From Sceloporus undulatus (Eukaryota > Chordata > Lepidosauria > Squamata > Phrynosomatidae), in the NCBI RefSeq assembly GCF_019175285.1, contig NC_056525.1, positions 126,601,305-126,665,304 of the forward strand: a stretch of 64,000 bases of DNA. Reading direction: 5' to 3'. The first letter of the stretch is position 1, and every line of letters begins with the position of its first letter. The notes beneath the pieces are model-generated. The model did no database searches. It saw nothing but the letters and a program-made list of their open reading frames with translations, and was not told the DNA's origin. The position numbers and the translations under genes were made by a program. Below are positions 20,478 to 31,215 of the stretch, piece after piece.

Positions 20478-21178
20478 CATTCTTGAGTGTACTCAAACAA
20501 AAATCCACCAAACAGTGATCCAACAAAAATGCACAATATACTTGTTGCAAGCTTTCAAAGCTCTACTGGCTTCTTCATCAGGCAAGATGTTACATACAGT
20601 ACCAAGCAGGAGAAAAATTAGAGATATTAGTAAGATGCCTGCATTTTGTTGTTTCTGTCCTTAGTTAAGATGGTATGGGAAGGGGAACCCTGATGAGTGA
20701 GCAAGCTGGCTGGGACCTTCAACCAAGGTAAAACATTTTTTTTCTTCTCAAATTTGGTCTGGATTGGCATGTTTTATCTCAAAACCTAACAAAATGTTCC
20801 TGATGCAAAAACATGGAGACTTCTTGAGGAATCCATTATCCTCTGCCTACAAAGAGACCTGTGGCCTCACAGAAATTGAGACATTGGATTGCAAAAGAGA
20901 AGTCCTTGTTTATATGCAAATAGAGTTTAAATAGGAGGAGGGGTTAACCTGCTAAAGATACCCTCCCCATACCATCTTAACTAAGGACAGAAACAACAAA
21001 ATGCAGGCATCTTACTAACAACTCTAAAAAAAATCTGTTTGGTATGTAACATCTTGCTTGATGAAGAAGCCAGTGGAGCTTTGAAAGCTTGCAAAAAGTG
21101 TATTGTGCATTTTGGTTGGCCAACAAAAGGAATTACTGGTGGATTTTTGTTTGAAATTACTCAGTGGCCAACACAGCT
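20478..21178. mobile_element. 700-bp element with long terminal inverted repeats
   Basis: The left arm contains caaacaaaaatccaccaaac, aaaaatgcacaatatacttg, ttgcaagctttcaaagctct and ggcttcttcatcaggcaaga. The right arm (from about 20955) is the inverse. A second inner pair is ttttgttgtttctgtcctta / aaggacagaaacaacaaaat. No transposase frame is present. Confidence 0.78.
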
Positions 21179-21454
21179 ACCCCCTGCATGTTTTAACAAC
21201 AATTAAACAATTTATGGTGTTAAAATGATATTGTATAATGAATTCTAATTCATTAAATCACTATATACAATACTAATGAAGAAGTACATAAAAGATATAC
21301 ATCCATGTTTAGGTATCGGGATGTGGGAAGTCATGTATATAATTGGGGGGGGGGGGGCAGAATAAGGTTTTATTTTGTTGGTTTGTGGTGTTTTAGTTTG
21401 GTTTTTGTGAAAACTCAATAAAGTGTGTGTGTGCACGCGCGCATTAAAAAAAAC

Positions 21455-21622
21455 TACAGTGGCTGCTCTGTTTTCGTGGACTTCAGATCCACGACACTCA
21501 CATATTCACAAGGAGCAAATGGGAAGGGTTAAATGGGACCCCATTCAAGTCTACGAGTTTTGGTTTTTGTGGAGGGGGGGTCCCAAACAGATCTCCCATG
21601 AAAATGGAGGGCTGACTGTCTA
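21455..21622. mobile_element. Pogo/Tigger-like MITE
   Basis: It begins TACAGTGGCTGCTCTGTTTT and ends ggagggctgactgtcta. The interior ggaccccattcaagtctacg is shared with 23023-23185. Confidence 0.7.
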
Positions 21623-21874
21623 TACAAACTTTAAAAACAGCACCGCACAGCATTAAAAGCCCAGTCTTAGTCAGTTTGTAAAGCCTAGTGGCACAAAAAT
21701 GTTTTGACCTGCGCTCTTGGCCTCCCTAGGAAGGAAGTTCCAAAATCGGGGAGCAGAAAACAAGCCTGAGAATGAAGTGGGACAGAGAGAAGGGCCTCTT
21801 CTCAAGAACTAGCATTTTTTTACTAGCAAGTCACGTATTTTGGCAACTTAGTACATTTTTGGTGATATGTCAAA

Positions 21875-22095
21875 TACAGTCATCTCTCCTGATTTGCAGG
21901 GGATCCATTCTGGACCCCTCACCCCGTGAATCAGAAAAAACACAAATGTTCAAAGCACACTGGTTACAATGGGTGTGTGCTCCTGTGCATGGCACTGTGG
22001 GCACTCCTCAGGCACACACATCATTTTATCCCTCCCTGCTTGCTGTCTGTGAAAAAATGAAATCACAGATTCCAAGTCCGCAAACGGGGAGAGGG
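21875..22095. mobile_element. Pogo/Tigger-like MITE, right end eroded
   Basis: It begins TACAGTCATCTCTCCTGATT with ggggatccattctggacccc. The right border is only approximate (caaacggggagaggga). Confidence 0.6.
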
Positions 22096-22170
22096 ACAAA
22101 TTTACTTTGTCATTTTTGTTACACTTACACCAATAAGCTAAAAAAAAATTTTTTTTTTTTGCTTTTTAAG

Positions 22171-22217
<47 letters not shown>

Positions 22218-22219
22218 TT
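22171..22219 (+). repeat. (CTTT)n microsatellite
   Basis: About twelve tandem CTTT units follow an A-rich then T-rich run (22141-22160). Confidence 0.95.
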
Positions 22220-23838
22220 CCTGCCTGTTATGGCTAGGGCTGTAATTCACTGTTTTTCACTATAACATTATGGGGCTTCCATCTCATCTCTGTGCGTGTT
22301 TCTGCCTCAGTTCGAAGAATAGGAAGGCTACCTCATGGGTGGCAACTTGTGGAAACCTTCCCTGTGGGATGTTGTGCAGGTATTCAGGAGCAGAGGAGCC
22401 AGCAGAAAAGCAGGGGAAGGGGAAAGAGAGAGACAGGGGAGGAGATTGAAAATATTAGCTAAACTAGAACATAGGTTTACCTGGATTTTAAAAAAGGTTT
22501 TAAACAATTATCCAGGCTTTGCCTACTTCTTCCATTTTTCCCAAATGAAGGGGTCTGCTCCTGCTGCCAGAAAAAAAAAAGAGAGAGAGTTGGTGTGAGC
22601 ACATGCAGGAGTAGGCATCAGGGAGCTGCTACAAATACTAGTACAGGGCACACACCAAGACAGGTGGCATTGCTGTGAGCCACAAGAAAGAGTTCAGGGG
22701 AGTAGGGGTATTTATCTGTACATCCTTTCAGGTATGAGAAGATAACGGATTAAGTGAGTGAGTGCTTCTGCCCCAAACTTCTGTATATATCTATAACTGA
22801 TCTGCTCTATTGTTACATCTGTGTAGGTGAGTGGCATGCGGGATTCCAGAGAAGGCAGTTAACTCAGGATTATGATGAGCAGAGACAGTGGGGATCTGAG
22901 AGAACTTTCCTGCATTTACCAGTGGCACAGTAGTGGCAGCAATGATAACATGTTAGTAACAAGTATTTCAGCAAGCCATTTTCTGGACTGAAGGAACAAT
23001 AATTGACCCCAGGTGATCAAAGTACAGTCGCCCCTCCAAATCCACAGACTTGAAATTCACAGACTTGAAAATCTGTGGAGGGGCAACTGCCATTAACCAC
23101 AATGGGGTGTGCACCCCATTCAAGCCTATGGAGCTTGAATATGCATAAGTTTTTGATCCCCCACAAGTTCCAAGGGGCAACCGTAATAACTAGTTCTTTT
23201 CTTACAGGTAACATTTCAGGTTCTGAATCCAGCTTTGAGGTCCACAAAAGGGCAACATATTTCCCCCAGGGGGACATATCAGCATGCGCCATGGACTCCC
23301 TGCTTCTGCTTTCAACCACCATTCCATTTCTGTCCCTAAAATCCTGTGGAATAACACATACATTGTTTTGCCATGTCAATGTGGTGGTGAGTGGGAAAGG
23401 CCTGCCACTGTCATTTCCTCCTGCTCAAATGCTGCTTGGAATGACCTTCCGCATCATGGGCTTTTGCTGTCCAGGGGCATTTTAAGAAGACATAAGCACC
23501 TTCAGCAGCAACAAATTAAAACAGCGAGGACTGCTTCCCTTCCTCTGAAACTTACCTCCTCCCTTCAAAATAGAGAAGAAGGAAATTGATCCTCCCTGTC
23601 CTGAAATTTAGAATTTCCAAACTACAGCCCAATATTATTTTTATATGTACCTTTACCCACAAGAAGGGCATACTTTAAACTATAGGTGAAGCAGTGCTTT
23701 TCAAATCTCTGAAAGCTGAGACCCACTTCTTTGTATTCTAACTGATAGCCCAATTCTTCTCATTTCTCAAAATACTTGCTGTAATGAAATTTTCCTGTTG
23801 CCCTCTGGAACTTCTGGAACACAGTCCTCTCTTGGACT
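22220..23838. other. Unassigned apart from one Tigger-like MITE
   Basis: Outside 23023-23185 nothing was recognised. A 136-codon open frame at 23075-23485 partly overlaps that MITE and is not credible as a gene. Confidence 0.4.
23023..23185. mobile_element. Pogo/Tigger-like MITE
   Basis: The ends are TACAGTCGCCCCTCCAAATC and, inverted, TACGGTTGCCCCTTGGAAC. A close relative lies at 53804-53962. Confidence 0.8.
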
Positions 23839-24173
23839 TACCGTATTTTCAGGCGTATAAGACGACCCCAACTTTTAAAATAAAAATCTAGGGTTTAGCC
23901 TATACTCACCGTATAAGGTGTATAAGACCGGGCGTATAAGACGACCCCAACTTTTTAAATAAAAATCTAGGGTTTAGCCTATACTTACCGTATAAGGCTA
24001 CCCTCCTGAGTAGCACAGCAACCAGCTGTGCACACGCGCACCGGCTTATGAGGGGCCTCTGAAGGCCCCTCAGAAGCCGGTGCGAGGCTGCCAGCCTCCC
24101 AGGCCTCCAGAGGCCTGAGAGGCCAGCGGCCCCAGAGCATGCACGCCGGCCTCTGAGGGGCCTCCAAAGACCC
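23839..24173. mobile_element. TIR element with ACCGTATTTTC end and a duplicated arm
   Basis: It begins taccgtattttcaggcgtat. The arm cgtataagacgaccccaact...gggtttagcctatact occurs twice in direct orientation (about 23855-23930 and 23936-23998). A GC-rich body with a strong hairpin follows at 24042-24084. The right end is uncertain. It lies just upstream of the KIAA0040 coding exon. Confidence 0.6.
24042..24084. repeat. GC-rich hairpin 310 bp upstream of the KIAA0040 start codon
   Basis: caccggcttatgaggggcct and aggcccctcagaagccggtg pair with one 2-base mismatch around a ctga loop. It belongs to the TIR element at 23839-24173. Confidence 0.85.
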
Positions 24174-24232
24174 TATATTATTTAGAACCATTATCAGTTA
24201 GCTAAAATTGCTACAGAAATGTTCTTAAGTAA

Positions 24233-24712
<480 letters not shown>

Positions 24713-25530
24713 AGAAAGAGGTGTGGGCAAGAGCAATTCCCCTCCTCCTACCAGGGTCTCGTAGCAGTTCAGGCCGAGGGCATATCATGTTGGTTGTGTC
24801 CTTCTGAAGGACAAGCACAGCTTCCTTTTAAAAAGCTTCTGAAAAGAAATGCTCTCAGGATCTCCCTGGCATGTGCTGGGAAGCTTCTTGCTAGGCCTAG
24901 TACAAAAGCACTGCTAACTGAACCTGGCCAGAATGAACTAACACCCATTTCAGCTTATGTACGAGTGCAGAGTTGCCAGCACCTTTTGCATTACAGATAG
25001 ACCTCTGTGGTCTCAGGCTGAAAGATGCATATGCTCTTACAAACTTTGCACCGACACCATTATGTGCACTAGAAAGCAACACTGTCATATACACATATAA
25101 GCATTTCATTGTCATATGCACACCCATACAAATCATGTTGCTTCCAGATGAGAAAGCTTAAATTAATTTTATATGGACAGTGGCACAGGTGGCTTTAAAA
25201 GGTGATTTGAGGAAACCATGAATGTCTTGATAACTAAATTGAATCTATAGCTTCAAAATTCAGAAGGCCCCGGAATTCCAGGTGCAGGGGAACGAGCAAT
25301 TTTGTACCTTTGTACCCTGGGTTTGTGGGTTTCCTGGGAGTGTTGAAGCCATGGGGGGAAACAGCCTTTTTGTTTGTTTGTTGCTGTTGCTTTGATGAAA
25401 CAGAAAATTTCAGAAAAAGTAAAAATTTCAATATTGACACCCTTTACAGATTGAAAGTCACTTTGTCGCTGTAAGAATATGAAATAGACATTATATGTAA
25501 ATAGGTTTATAAAATTATTATTTTTGATAT

Positions 25531-25536
25531 ATTAAA
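25531..25536 (+). terminator. KIAA0040: Possible KIAA0040 polyadenylation signal (ATTAAA)
   Basis: This ATTAAA lies about 820 bases after the stop, in AT-rich DNA followed by a T-rich stretch. No AATAAA was seen between the stop and this point. The human gene is recalled to have a long 3' UTR, so the real end could be farther downstream. Confidence 0.25.
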
Positions 25537-26080
25537 AATACAGTTTATTCAAAGTATAATTACAGATTGACCTTTTTTTAAAAAATTGTTATAAGTAGAG
25601 CTGCATTCTGAACTGCAAGGAGTAGTTCTCCATAGTCTCAAGCAGACATAACACATTCATTTCTCTAAAAAGAACAGAGAAAGGGAAGCTAAAACTAGAA
25701 GTACTGATCTAATTGTGTACATAATTTTACATAGTTTATAATCTTTTGTAGTTTTTAGAAATATATAGATACAGCCCTCATAGTCCATAATCCAGTTTTT
25801 AATTTTTTTCCAGAAAAAAGACTGAAGGGAAGGGGGGGCTTTTCCCCCTGATTTCTTCCTGTGGCCTTCATATCTCTAGATGCCTCCATATGACCATTAT
25901 TGGAAAGAGAGAGTTTTGCTAAATGAACCCATGATCTGATCTAGCAAGGACTGTTTAATAAGAAGGTCCCTTCATCAGGAAATCTTGAAGGTGAATATTA
26001 CAAACCTGCCACAAGATCATTTCAATACATATATTTTCTGATCAGAGCTTTGTATTGTGCTGAAGAATTCAGCATAAAAA

Positions 26081-26117
26081 GATTCAAATATGCCAAGATT
26101 CTAGGCATATTTGAATC
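26081..26117. repeat. Perfect 14-bp inverted repeat with 9-base loop
   Basis: The arms are gattcaaatatgcc (26081-26094) and ggcatatttgaatc (26104-26117). Confidence 0.9.
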
Positions 26118-26715
26118 AAAGGTGTATGGGTAATGTCTGATCAAATATTAGGTGAATTAGGAAAAGGAGAAGGATTTGTATGAGTGAAACTTCAGAGTCT
26201 TTCCTACCTCTTTACCTCTTTCCACATCTAACAAAAACAGAAAAAGCTGTGCAAAATGACCAGTGGAGCCGTGTATCTGGAATCCAGGGACACAATCTCG
26301 TGCTAGTACATCTATTTCTGCCATTGCGTTATTTGCACTCAAGCTTCAGCATTTAGTTGCTAGAAGCCCCCCCCCCCCCCATTGTTGCTATAAGGGACCA
26401 TACAATCTCCTCCATATACTCAGTAAATGTGCAGAAAGTATTGCTGGGAGGTGCAAGCTGTCCATGTCCATTACAGTGCTGCCACACACCCCAGTGAGAA
26501 ATCCTTGCCAAGAAACAGTTCTCATTTTAGACATGTATATGCTTGTAGGAGAACGTCCTCGCATGAACAGCACCCTGACATGAATGAAGAGAGGGAGATG
26601 CTGGGCTTTTCTTTTCTTTCATGAGTGGAGCGTGGAGTTAACCTATCCCTCTGTATACTCATTGAACCCATGCAACTGATCATCTTGATCAAATTCACAG
26701 GAACTTACAGTCCAT

Positions 26716-27224
26716 GGTGCGTTACAGACCGCCCGTTTGGGGCAGCCTGTATCCGGCCCTTTCCCCACTGGATCAGGGCCTCAGCTGCCACAGGCCGCGG
26801 GGAAGTGGCAAAAGGCTGCTTCCCCACAGCTTGGAAAGGGGTGTCCTTGGGGCTTCATGCCCCAAAGACACCCAACGGTGGCACAGAGGAGGAGAAAAGG
26901 GCCTCTCGGCCCCTTTCTGCCTTGCATCGCTGGCGCAGCCTTCTAAAAGCTGCACTAGCGATGCAAATCCTAGAAGGAGCTCCGTTTCCAGGGCCGCGGA
27001 AAGAGCGCCCCAGGCGTCCTCGCATGGCATGAGGACGTCATGTCCACGCTGCCCCGTTTGGAGGTGCCGTGTTCTTGACATCCTAATGGCGGCGCCCATC
27101 TATAATGGGTGCCGCCATTTTGTACGTACTGTGTACATACTAGGATTGGAGGCATCTGGAAGAGAAGTCCCCGGGCAACCCAAGTACATACATGGTACGT
27201 ACTTTAGGTGTGTCTGTAACACAC
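26716..27224. mobile_element. GC-rich TIR element (ACAGAC family), about 0.5 kb
   Basis: The left end ggtgcgttacagaccgccc pairs with the right end read in reverse, gtgtgttacagacacacc. The interior is CpG-rich, with an inverted repeat near 27083-27122 (tggcggcgcccat / atgggtgccgcca). It explains the GC island between KIAA0040 and TNN. Open frames here are not genes. Confidence 0.78.
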
Positions 27225-27462
27225 TCTTCTTACTTTTGGACAGTGAAGTCATGACCACGAATATAAGCATCTCCTCTTCCTGCTCATTTATATTTGAGAC
27301 AAGATCTGCCCTTTCATCTTTCTTTCGCACTCTCCTTTTCCTTTTATTTTTTAATGCTAAACCTCCATTGCATCCTCATCCCAACATTTCCTCTCTTCTG
27401 GCATCCTGAAACCTCCTTTCTTCCCAGGCCCTAAGCAGCGCAGCAAAGCCTGATTTCACATC

Positions 27463-27749
27463 TACAGAAGACCCGCCACATTCACTGGGATTAGGAGCAC
27501 AGGGCTCCTATTAAAGTGGGAAAACTGAAAATAAAACACCACTATCTTTACCTGAGAGAACACCTCTAAAGCAATCTCTTGGTCCTTCAGCGTGACACTG
27601 TGGTCAACCTCCAGCAGAGTTGTGCTGGAAGACCTAGAAATCATATTAATCATAAAATCATAAGACTTAGAAGAGACCACAAGTGCTGTGCAAGAACACA
27701 CAATCAAATTCGCAGAAGTCAAAACTGCAAATATGGAGGGTTGTCCGTA
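27463..27749. mobile_element. Pogo/Tigger-like MITE with a small CR1-tail piece
   Basis: It is the same family as 19604-20207 in the other orientation (acctgagagaacacctctaa; gtggtcaacctccagcagag). It ends gagggttgtccgta. A stretch at about 27655-27692 (aaaatcataagacttagaag) looks like a CR1 3' end inserted within it. Confidence 0.65.
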
Positions 27750-29501
27750 TTCCATGTCCTGCGATACTTGACTATAATCCTTTCAGAGCGTGAGAGATGA
27801 AAAGTAGTGTTATCCTGTAAAACCTAGCTTTTCCAGGTTCTCCTATCCCTTCAAAATGATAGGGTTTCCTGAAGCTGGGAGCTTGTGACTTGCCAACGGT
27901 CACCCAACAGTTTTCCTTGGGGGTCCTTTGGCATAACAAGGGCATTATTTTTTCCCTATGAGCACAGTAAGTACTCAGTATTTGTCATTTTGGGAGGCAA
28001 AAATGCTTTGGGGAGTGTTTGGGGAACTTTTTCCATTCCACCCAAATTAGATAATTTTTTCATATTTTTTAAAAATGACTTTCTGCCTAAAAAGCACCAA
28101 AACCTATTAAAAACTACCAGAGATAATGGCAACAAGTATTATTGTAGATTAAAATAATTAAAATAATAATTGTAAGCTGTTCTGAGAGCTTTTAGGGCTG
28201 AAGGGCAGGTTATAAATACCGTAAATAAATAAAAATAAGTAAGTTTGTGTGCATGTATATCAATTCAAAACATGAACTTGCTTTTAGATGTAATTCTCCA
28301 AGTTACATAGGAAAATGCACCATTACCAAGCAGTATGCCCCAATGATTATAGTGGGACTTGCTTCAGAGGGCTGGTCTGTGAAACTCATTTCGGCAAAGG
28401 GATAGAGCCATATAACAAATGCTGCTCCTTATGCCAATCATCGTATTTATGAATTTGGAAGAAATTCCAGCATAGACCAACACTTGTGATCAGCACACCA
28501 TTTTAGTTCAGAAACAGACAACCTCCTGTGGGTCATCCCCAGCAAGGCAACTGCTTGTATATTTTTACACGTTCATAAGAAGCTCTTTTATGCTGGGCTG
28601 AGATGTGACTTGCTGCCTTCATATCTGCATTCCAAGATTGCCTTTTTATTGCACGGGTTATTTAAAAAATGAAACCCAACAGAATTCTATTTTAAAATAA
28701 ATTTATTTTAATGAAATAAACCTGAGCAGTTTTTATGTTCTGTCCCAATTGCAGCTATTTCTTTTACTGGATGAAAAAGACAAAATGGAATATTTTTCTA
28801 AGTACAGGGATGCAGTTTGCTTAGAGATGAAGAGGAAATGAAATGTAGATTGTGCCTCAATCATGTGACAATCATGAAAGAAACTGTTCTCAACCGATCC
28901 AGGCCTGCACAATGTACTCCCTGTGAGATTGATGTTCCCTCACCCCAGGACATGTGTTGGCCAACTCCGTCTTTTCCTAAAGATGTCAGCAATCCTCACT
29001 CTTCGAGTTAAGAAATACTACGTGTGCAAGAGATGCAAGAACTTAAAATGCATTTAATGACATACATGCAGTTTTAGTACATTATATAAACATCCTTGAA
29101 TATAGCAATCCTTTACATATTTGCTCAAAAGTCTCATTGAGACTTTGTAAAATATTACAAAATCTACAGGAAGCACCAACATAGAAATGTGTATACAAAT
29201 ACGTTTGTTCTAACTCACATAGCTAATTAATCAAAAATAAATTCAGAGCAGTCTGCAGATCAAAAAAATCTGATACACAGCAGGGGTGGCAGGTGAACTG
29301 AAGCTAAAACTTTCTTTAAAGCAAAACTAGTATTAAGAAGTTGGAAATAAATTGATGCTTCAAAAATTTAGGAAACTATACTTTTCTTGTACTTAATTAG
29401 CACTTGTATAACATTTAGTGTAAAATGTAGGATTTTAAAAATATAGAGATAATGGTTATATTTATTCAACCTAACAAAAATATCTATTTTAAAATGGAAA
29501 C
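27750..29501. other. Intergenic AT-rich sequence between KIAA0040 and TNN
   Basis: Only the retroposon tail at 28163-28245 and a motif near 28345 (aatgattatagtgggacttg) were recognised. Confidence 0.4.
28163..28245 (+). mobile_element. Retroposon 3' tail fragment
   Basis: It reads attgtaagctgttctgagag, gaagggcaggttataaatac, then AAATAAAT repeats. Confidence 0.6.
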
Positions 29502-29585
29502 TGAGGGCCTTAACAGACAGGCCAAAATAAAACTGCTTCAGGTCACTTTGGAGATATGCTGTTTAAACGACACATGCATCTTAAG

Positions 29586-30434
29586 TAGGATTGCCATAAG
29601 TCAGGAGCTCCAAACCGGGACAAATGTAGATTTACAAATGTAGGACACTTTTTTAAAAAAAATGGAGGACACGCCAAAAAAATAATGATTTTTTTTAAAA
29701 AAATGTTAATATAAATGCATGTTTCTTAGACATGGTCAAAATGGAGGACACTTTGTTATTTAATAAGAAAAATAAAATAAAATAACCAAGGCTGGGTTGT
29801 ATATATTTAAAAATGAAATAAAACAAAAAAAAAAACCAAGGCTGGGTTGTATATATTTAAAAATAAAAAAACCTTTTCGCTCCCCCTGGCCCAGAGGCCT
29901 ATCCTCCTCCTTTGCCTCCTCCTCCTCCTCCTCCTCCTCCTCCTCCTATTCCTTTGCCTCCACCTCCTCCTCCTCCTTTGCCTCCGCCGCCTCCTCCAAG
30001 GCTCCTGACACTGGCCAATGGCAGACTGGGGCTGGAAACTAGGCCAGCCCCTGCTCGTCTGCCATTGGCCATAAGGCTTAGGAGGCAAGCGCTGCCCCTT
30101 AAGCCCCGCGTACAAGCGCGCAAAAGGGGCGAGCGCGCACTGCTGTCAGCCGTGGCCCAGGCAAGCACCACGGGCTGCACAGAAGCTGCGCTGGGGGGGG
30201 GAGGTGGAAGAGGAGCAGTGGAGGCAGAGGGCGACATGGCGCAGCCATGGAGGAGGAGGAGGTGGGTGGCCGGCCAGCCGCGTTAGCAGCCACGGTAATG
30301 GCCACATGAGCGCGCCCGGCCCGGAGGCTGGGCCCGGAACAAAGGCCGGAATTGGGGGGGAACTGGGGCGGGGCGGGTAGGGGCCCCCCCAAAAGCGGGT
30401 TTGTCCCGGGGGCCGCTGGGATATGGCATCCCTA
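29586..30434. mobile_element. hAT-like non-autonomous element, 849 bp, TSD ATCTTAAG
   Basis: The 8-bp direct repeat ATCTTAAG stands at 29578-29585 and 30435-30442. The ends are inverted: left TAGGATTGCCATAAGTC, right (inverse) TAGGGATGCCATATCCC, each followed inward by a GGGACAAA block. Eight-bp duplications are the hallmark of hAT transposons. No transposase is present. The interior is AT-rich on the left, then (CCT)n, then strongly CpG-rich. Confidence 0.88.
29905..29999 (+). repeat. (CCT)n-rich simple repeat inside the hAT element
   Basis: Runs of cctcctcctcct and cctttgcctccacctcctcc give long polyproline or polyarginine-like frames on both strands. They are by-products of the repeat. 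Confidence 0.9.
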
Positions 30435-30884
30435 ATCTTAAGAAGCCAGAAGCTACGCCAAAGCTGCACTCTAGTCCTTAAGATTGGAGCGTGCCTTTGG
30501 TGCAGCTTCCGGCCTCTTAGGACACATGTCATTTAAACAGCATACCTCCAAAGTGACCTGAAGCAGCTTTATTTTGGCCTGTCTGTTCCGGCCCTGAGAC
30601 ACTTTTCTTGGGCCATCCTATGAGTTTCTAGCTGAGCTGAGAGATTGACTGGGATTTTAAACACATATAAACACATATACAGCTTGCTAAGTATACATCC
30701 ATCACCTTTGCTTGCAGCAAAATATAGTCAATATATACAATGTATATATTTATGAAAGGAGTTCAGTTTGTAGTGAGAAAATGAATCTTTTTTCCTCATT
30801 CAAGAGCATCCTTTCTGAAGCATTCTGTTACTGGAAAATGAGAAACGCAAAGGAAGCTGTGCTTTATAAATGATAACATGGAGC

Positions 30885-31020
30885 AGGGGTGGAAACCTGT
30901 TATGCTCCCAATGTTGTTTGGCTTGCATTTCCATCACTCCTAATTATATAGCCAATGATCAGGAATGATGGAAGTTGTAGTTCACAACACATGGACAGCT
31001 ACAGATTCCACATCATTGTA
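30885..31020. mobile_element. GGAGTTGTAGT-type palindromic MITE
   Basis: It reads ggagcaggggtggaaacctg, gctcccaatgttgtttggct, then atgatggaagttgtagttca and catggacagctacagattcc. Confidence 0.6.
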
Positions 31021-31041
31021 CTCATTCCAATAACATGAAAA

Positions 31042-31215
31042 ATCCACCAAACAGTGATACCTTTATTGGCCAAGCAAAATGCACAACATATATGTTGCAG
31101 GTACTCTTAATGAAAGCTAACACTAGATGGCAATGTATCAAAAGCTTAGTAATTACAAAGGCAAGTACTGTAATTGGGTTGCCCCACCTAAAGTTACAGA
31201 TAATCAAATTTCCTT
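31042..31215. mobile_element. Partial relative of the 20478-21178 element
   Basis: It begins aaatccaccaaacagtgata and continues gcaaaatgcacaacatatat, gttgcagg, like the left arm at 20500-20560. The second arm is not clear. Confidence 0.6.

Larger units (their letters stand above)
24713..26715 (+). other. KIAA0040: KIAA0040 3' UTR and downstream flank
   Basis: The first part is probably 3' UTR. AT-rich low-copy sequence follows, with a C run at 26370-26379. No transposon was recognised except the small palindrome at 26081. Confidence 0.45.
29505..30594. mobile_element. Palindromic TIR element (AAAATAAAGC family) carrying a hAT insertion, TSD TGA
   Basis: The left arm is 29505-29577 (gggccttaacagacaggcc...) and the right arm 30443-30594, ending tctgttccggccc. 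TGA flanks both ends (29502-29504 and 30595-30597). The arms are separated by a hAT-like insertion with its own 8-bp duplication. Confidence 0.85.

Noticed and set aside
26714-27409. 231-codon open frame between KIAA0040 and TNN
   Set aside because: It lies almost entirely in a GC-rich TIR element, overlaps several equally long frames and has no recognisable domain.
29912-30286. 124-codon proline-rich open frame
   Set aside because: It comes from (CCT)n repeats and CpG-rich DNA inside a hAT-like element. It has no domain, and both strands are open because of composition.
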